Translations under genes and position numbers: made by a program
Notes under the pieces: generated by a model
What the model was told of the DNA's origin: nothing
Seen by the model: only the letters and a program-made list of their open reading frames with translations
Databases searched by the model: none
Shown: piece by piece, positions 4,768-5,506 of the stretch
Layout of the letters: the number at the start of each line of letters is the position of its first letter
Numbering within the stretch: the first letter of the stretch is position 1
DNA from: an uncultured Mycoplasmatota bacterium
GTDB lineage: Bacteria; Bacillota_I; Bacilli_A; RF39; UBA660
DNA length: 5,506 nucleotides
Assembly (NCBI GenBank): GCA_900553045.1
Contig: USBW01000057.1
Span: 1-5,506, forward strand
Reading direction: 5' to 3'

Positions 4768-5506
4768 TTAAAGCATGTTCTTCCTTTTTAAAATTAAAGC
4801 AATAACCGCTGATAAAACAAAAGAGAAAATAATTATTAAAATGAAACTAAATGGTGATTTTCCAAGCTCTCCTAAATAAACATTCATTCCCATAAATGAA
4901 GCTACCATCGTCGGAATAGAAAATACGATTGTTATTCCTGCTAAAAATTTCATTATATCATTTAAATTATTAGAAATAATAGTAGCATAAGTATCCGTCA
5001 CACTAGTTAAAATCTCCCGATAAATAGTAACCATTTCTATAGCTTGCTTATTTTCGATCAAAGCATCGTCCAATAAATCAACATCATCTTCATACAAAGA
5101 TAAAATATTGCCTTTGGCCAACTTTTCTAAAACAACATCGTTGGCTTTTAAAGATGTAGAAAAATAAACTAAAGTTCTTTCAATATTTAAAAGATAAAGT
5201 AGTTTTTTATTATCTGTCGATTTATACAAACTAGCCTCTTTACTATTAATATCCTCATTTATAGCCATTAATTCTCTTTGATAAAAACTAGCAGTCCTAA
5301 GTAAAATCTGAATAATAAACCTAGTTTTCTTCGCAATAGAAAAATCACGAACTTTACCAATTTTAAAGTCTTCTAGTAGCTCCTGTTCTTTTAATGAAAT
5401 TGTAATAAAGTAGCCATTATTGACGATTATCCCTAATGGTTCAGTATTATATTTATGTTTGTCCTTATCGTTAGCATCAACTACATAAGGAGTATCGATA
5501 ACAATC
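4768..5506 (-). CDS. corA: CorA-family divalent-cation channel (5' truncated by window edge)
   Basis: CorA forms a homopentameric inner-membrane Mg2+ (sometimes Co2+/Ni2+) channel. The frame stays open to the right edge, so an ATG at 5266-5268 is internal; 245 residues are visible of a usual ~310-320. Counting visible residues, 1-80 belong to the cytoplasmic alpha/beta domain (PLGIIVNNGYFITI, KKTRFIIQILLR). Residues 80-184 include the long stalk helix (LNIERTLVYFSTSLKAND, IENKQAIEM), about 185-204 is TM1, and 206-208 is the GMN selectivity signature. About 220-239 is TM2, followed by the basic tail KRKNML. The residue before GMN is Met, where many CorA proteins have Tyr. The loop after GMN retains a Glu (GEL), as in the MPEL-type loop. 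The gene leads a two-gene unit with the Nudix hydrolase one base downstream. Its promoter is outside the window. Confidence 0.93.
   Translation of the reverse strand, partial: IVIDTPYVVDANDKDKHKYNTEPLGIIVNNGYFITISLKEQELLEDFKIGKVRDFSIAKKTRFIIQILLRTASFYQRELMAINEDINSKEASLYKSTDNKKLLYLLNIERTLVYFSTSLKANDVVLEKLAKGNILSLYEDDVDLLDDALIENKQAIEMVTIYREILTSVTDTYATIISNNLNDIMKFLAGITIVFSIPTMVASFMGMNVYLGELGKSPFSFILIIIFSFVLSAVIALILKRKNML

Noticed and set aside
5266..5268. ATG as the true start of the CorA protein
   Set aside because: The upstream frame stays open to the window edge and encodes conserved CorA sequence (PLGIIVNNGYFITI, KKTRFIIQILLR), so this Met is internal.

Overview
The window looks like chromosomal DNA from an AT-rich Bacillota-type bacterium, possibly a gut-associated member of the Bacilli/Erysipelotrichia or a related lineage. 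The evidence is a scpA-scpB pair with strong AAAGGAGG-type ribosome binding sites, low GC, short intergenic gaps and U-tailed hairpin terminators. TGG is used for Trp, and TGA serves as a stop (scpA and the Nudix gene), so the standard bacterial code fits. The species cannot be fixed from this window.

Left part (1-1210, + strand): the 3' portion of scpA and a complete scpB, the two kleisin/kite subunits of the SMC condensin. They overlap by 23 bases and end at a strong terminator with a perfect 10-bp stem. Right behind it (1239-1427, + strand) is a tiny 62-codon gene. It encodes a two-cysteine head followed by an almost uninterrupted Gly-Pro-Thr collagen-like array and has no C-terminal domain. 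A second strong hairpin (1440-1475) follows. It can serve both this gene and the convergent gene from the right, and it marks the point where coding switches strand.

Right part (1474-5506, all - strand). Reading in the direction of transcription, it starts with the C-terminal three quarters of a CorA-type divalent-cation channel, running off the window edge. Next is a Nudix hydrolase whose start codon lies one base after the corA stop (two-gene operon, translationally coupled). Then comes an XRE-type DNA-binding protein with a single membrane segment and a cysteine-containing outer domain of unknown role. Last is a large membrane-anchored arylsulfate sulfotransferase with the expected His/His/Arg/His active-site set. 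Terminator-like hairpins separate the operon from the regulator and the regulator from the sulfotransferase. The regulator has a clear extended -10 promoter with a 10-bp palindrome in its spacer.

The scp genes are housekeeping. The accessory content is the mini-collagen gene, the sulfotransferase and the membrane-bound regulator beside it. A functional link between regulator and sulfotransferase is suggested only by adjacency. I see no mobile element, CRISPR array, tRNA or rRNA, and no gene-free stretch longer than about 90 bases. The least explained items are the domainless mini-collagen and the outer domain of the XRE regulator. I do not claim a new multi-gene system.
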